18,717 nt of DNA from Bacteroidales bacterium (GTDB lineage Bacteria; Bacteroidota; Bacteroidia; Bacteroidales; WCHB1-69). Shown in pieces: positions 17,461 to 18,717 of this stretch. The DNA lies in NCBI GenBank assembly GCA_028683685.1, contig JAQUHH010000009.1:1-18717 (forward strand), written 5' to 3'. Position 1 is the first letter of the stretch; each line of letters opens with the position of its first letter. The position numbers and the translations under genes were made by a program. The notes under the pieces were generated by a model that saw only the letters and a list, made by a program, of their open reading frames with translations, had not been told where the DNA came from and made no database searches.

Positions 17461-17581
17461 TAATATTTTGAGTTTATTTGTTTTTTCAACAATTAGCCAA
17501 CAATTGTAGGATTGAACTTGAAAATTATGTACTTTTATACACTGCTTTTAAAATACATTTATCAAAAATACAAACCCAATT

Positions 17582-18717
17582 ATGTCTCTATTCACTCATT
17601 TACATGTACATACGCAATACTCTATATTGGATGGTCAAGCCAACATAAAAAAGCTGGTTTCTTATGTTAAAGGCATGGGAATGAAGTCACTGGCCATCAC
17701 TGATCACGGTTCCATGTTTGGAGTTTACGAGTTTTTTTCCGAATGTAAAAAGCAAGGAATAAAACCAATTATCGGTTGTGAAGTTTATATTACCGATGGT
17801 TCGCGTCATATCAAGGATCGAAAAGAAGATCGCAGTGGATATCACTTGGTTTTGTTGGCAAAAAACGAATTGGGTTATTCTAATCTCTCAAAATTAGTAT
17901 CCATCGGACATCTCGAGGGTTTTTATTACACTCCTCGAATCGATTTTGAAGTTTTGGAAGAGTATTCTGAAGGAATTATCGCTTCTTCCGCCTGTTTGGG
18001 TGGCGAAATTCCGCAGGAAATTATGCGAAGCAATCTCTCTTCTGGTCAAAAATTTGAGGTGGATAATTTGAACTTGACCGCTGCTTATGAAATTTTGGAT
18101 AAATATGTGACTATTTTTGGAGAAGATTTTTATTTGGAATTACAAAGTCATGGTCGGCCCGAACAAGAATTTGTGAATCAAGCATTAATTGTAATGTCTC
18201 GCGAACGAAATGTTAAATTAATTGCAACCAACGATACGCATTTTATTCGCAAAGAGGATTTTGAAGCACATAATGTTTTAATTTGTTTAAATACCAATCG
18301 TGATTTAGATGACCAGGATGGAATGCATTATACTGGAAATGAATATGTTCGTTCGGTAGATGAAATGAAACAACTCTTTATCGACATTCCTGAAGCCATT
18401 GAAAATACACAAGAGATTGTAGATAAAGTGGAAGAGTATGATTTAAATAGAGAAGTTATATTGCCCGTTTTTGAAATTCCGGAAGGATTTGAAGATCAAC
18501 AATCATATTTAGAACATCTTACTTGGGAAGGTGCGGAAAAACGCTGGGGCGAAATTACTCCAGAAATCAAAGAACGTTTGGAGTTTGAATTGTCTGTTGT
18601 CAAAAACATGGGATTCCCAGGATATTTCTTAATTGTTTGGGATTTTATTAAAAAAGCTCGAGAAATGGGCGTTCGTGTCGGACCCGGTAGAGGTTCCGCT
18701 GCGGGTTCCGCAGTGGC
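17582..18717 (+). CDS. dnaE: DNA polymerase III subunit alpha (5' part)
   Basis: The reading frame from ATG 17582 stays open for 378 codons to the window edge. It begins with the PHP domain: THLHVHTQYSILDG at residues 5-18 and the AITDHG metal-binding segment at 38-43, followed by IIGCEVY and later NDTHF. It then enters the polymerase palm region, reaching GPGRGSAAGS at 367-376, the conserved glycine-rich motif of bacterial replicative polymerases; the three catalytic aspartates lie beyond the edge. The PHP histidines look intact (HLHVHT). The DnaE type is preferred over PolC because PHP is at the very N-terminus and no exonuclease insert is seen. The full protein would be expected near 1200-1450 residues. 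The gene is divergent from sppA across a 291-base AT-rich gap. No Shine-Dalgarno sequence is visible; the start is supported by the family's usual N-terminus. Confidence 0.96.
   Translation, partial: MSLFTHLHVHTQYSILDGQANIKKLVSYVKGMGMKSLAITDHGSMFGVYEFFSECKKQGIKPIIGCEVYITDGSRHIKDRKEDRSGYHLVLLAKNELGYSNLSKLVSIGHLEGFYYTPRIDFEVLEEYSEGIIASSACLGGEIPQEIMRSNLSSGQKFEVDNLNLTAAYEILDKYVTIFGEDFYLELQSHGRPEQEFVNQALIVMSRERNVKLIATNDTHFIRKEDFEAHNVLICLNTNRDLDDQDGMHYTGNEYVRSVDEMKQLFIDIPEAIENTQEIVDKVEEYDLNREVILPVFEIPEGFEDQQSYLEHLTWEGAEKRWGEITPEIKERLEFELSVVKNMGFPGYFLIVWDFIKKAREMGVRVGPGRGSAAGSAV

Noticed and set aside
17565..17573. Minus-strand TATTTTTG near the dnaE start as a promoter for sppA
   Set aside because: It lies about 275 bases from the sppA ATG and lacks a partner -33 box at usual spacing.
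1..18717. CRISPR array, prophage, insertion sequence, defence or secondary-metabolite cluster
   Set aside because: No regularly spaced short repeats, no transposase, integrase or phage genes, and every long frame is explained by core or envelope genes; also no tRNA or rRNA in the gaps.

Overview
The window looks like a chromosomal segment from a member of the Bacteroidota. The evidence is a type IX secretion (T9SS) cargo protein with a gliding-motility-associated C-terminal (CHU_C-type) domain and SprB-like repeats, AT-rich DNA, start codons without clear Shine-Dalgarno sequences, and several intergenic matches to the phylum's -7 box TAnnTTTG. I cannot place it below phylum level. The content is mostly core genes with scattered envelope genes. 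I see no phage, transposon, CRISPR array, tRNA or rRNA, and no sign of a defence island.

Layout, left to right. (1) 1-127, minus: 5' end of a secreted patatin-like phospholipase, cut by the window edge. (2) 382-3339, minus: a 985-residue surface protein with signal peptide, eight-cysteine N-terminal domain, Ig-like domains, six 77-residue SprB-like repeats, a PKD domain and the T9SS sorting domain. (3) 3581-7789, minus: a tight three-gene unit transcribed as prfC (release factor 3), a flavin reductase-like protein, and an LtaS-type membrane phospho-/sulfotransferase, closed by a likely intrinsic terminator near 3544-3575. (4) 8018-10168, minus: a large YfhO-like polytopic membrane protein. 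(5) 10417-15423, plus: purL, followed after 6 nt by a polytopic membrane protein that starts with TTG. (6) 15465-15499: a very regular hairpin between convergent transcripts. (7) 15521-17290, minus: sppA, a membrane signal-peptide peptidase. (8) 17582-end, plus: the first 378 codons of dnaE (DNA polymerase III alpha), cut by the window edge.

How the genes relate. purL supplies the fourth step of de novo purine synthesis, prfC recycles release factors and dnaE replicates DNA. They share no obvious pathway. A looser theme is the envelope: the LtaS-like enzyme, the YfhO-like protein and the TTG-start membrane protein all resemble families that build or decorate lipid-linked or surface polymers. 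The patatin, the T9SS protein and SppA also act in or beyond the inner membrane. Whether the first three share a substrate is speculation.

No intergenic gap exceeds 300 bases. The largest are 128-381, 3340-3580, 10169-10416 and 17291-17581. They hold only AT-rich DNA with the candidate promoters and hairpins listed. I found no convincing undescribed multi-gene system. The most unusual items are the unnamed cysteine-rich N-terminal domain of the T9SS protein and the uncharacterised membrane protein attached to purL.
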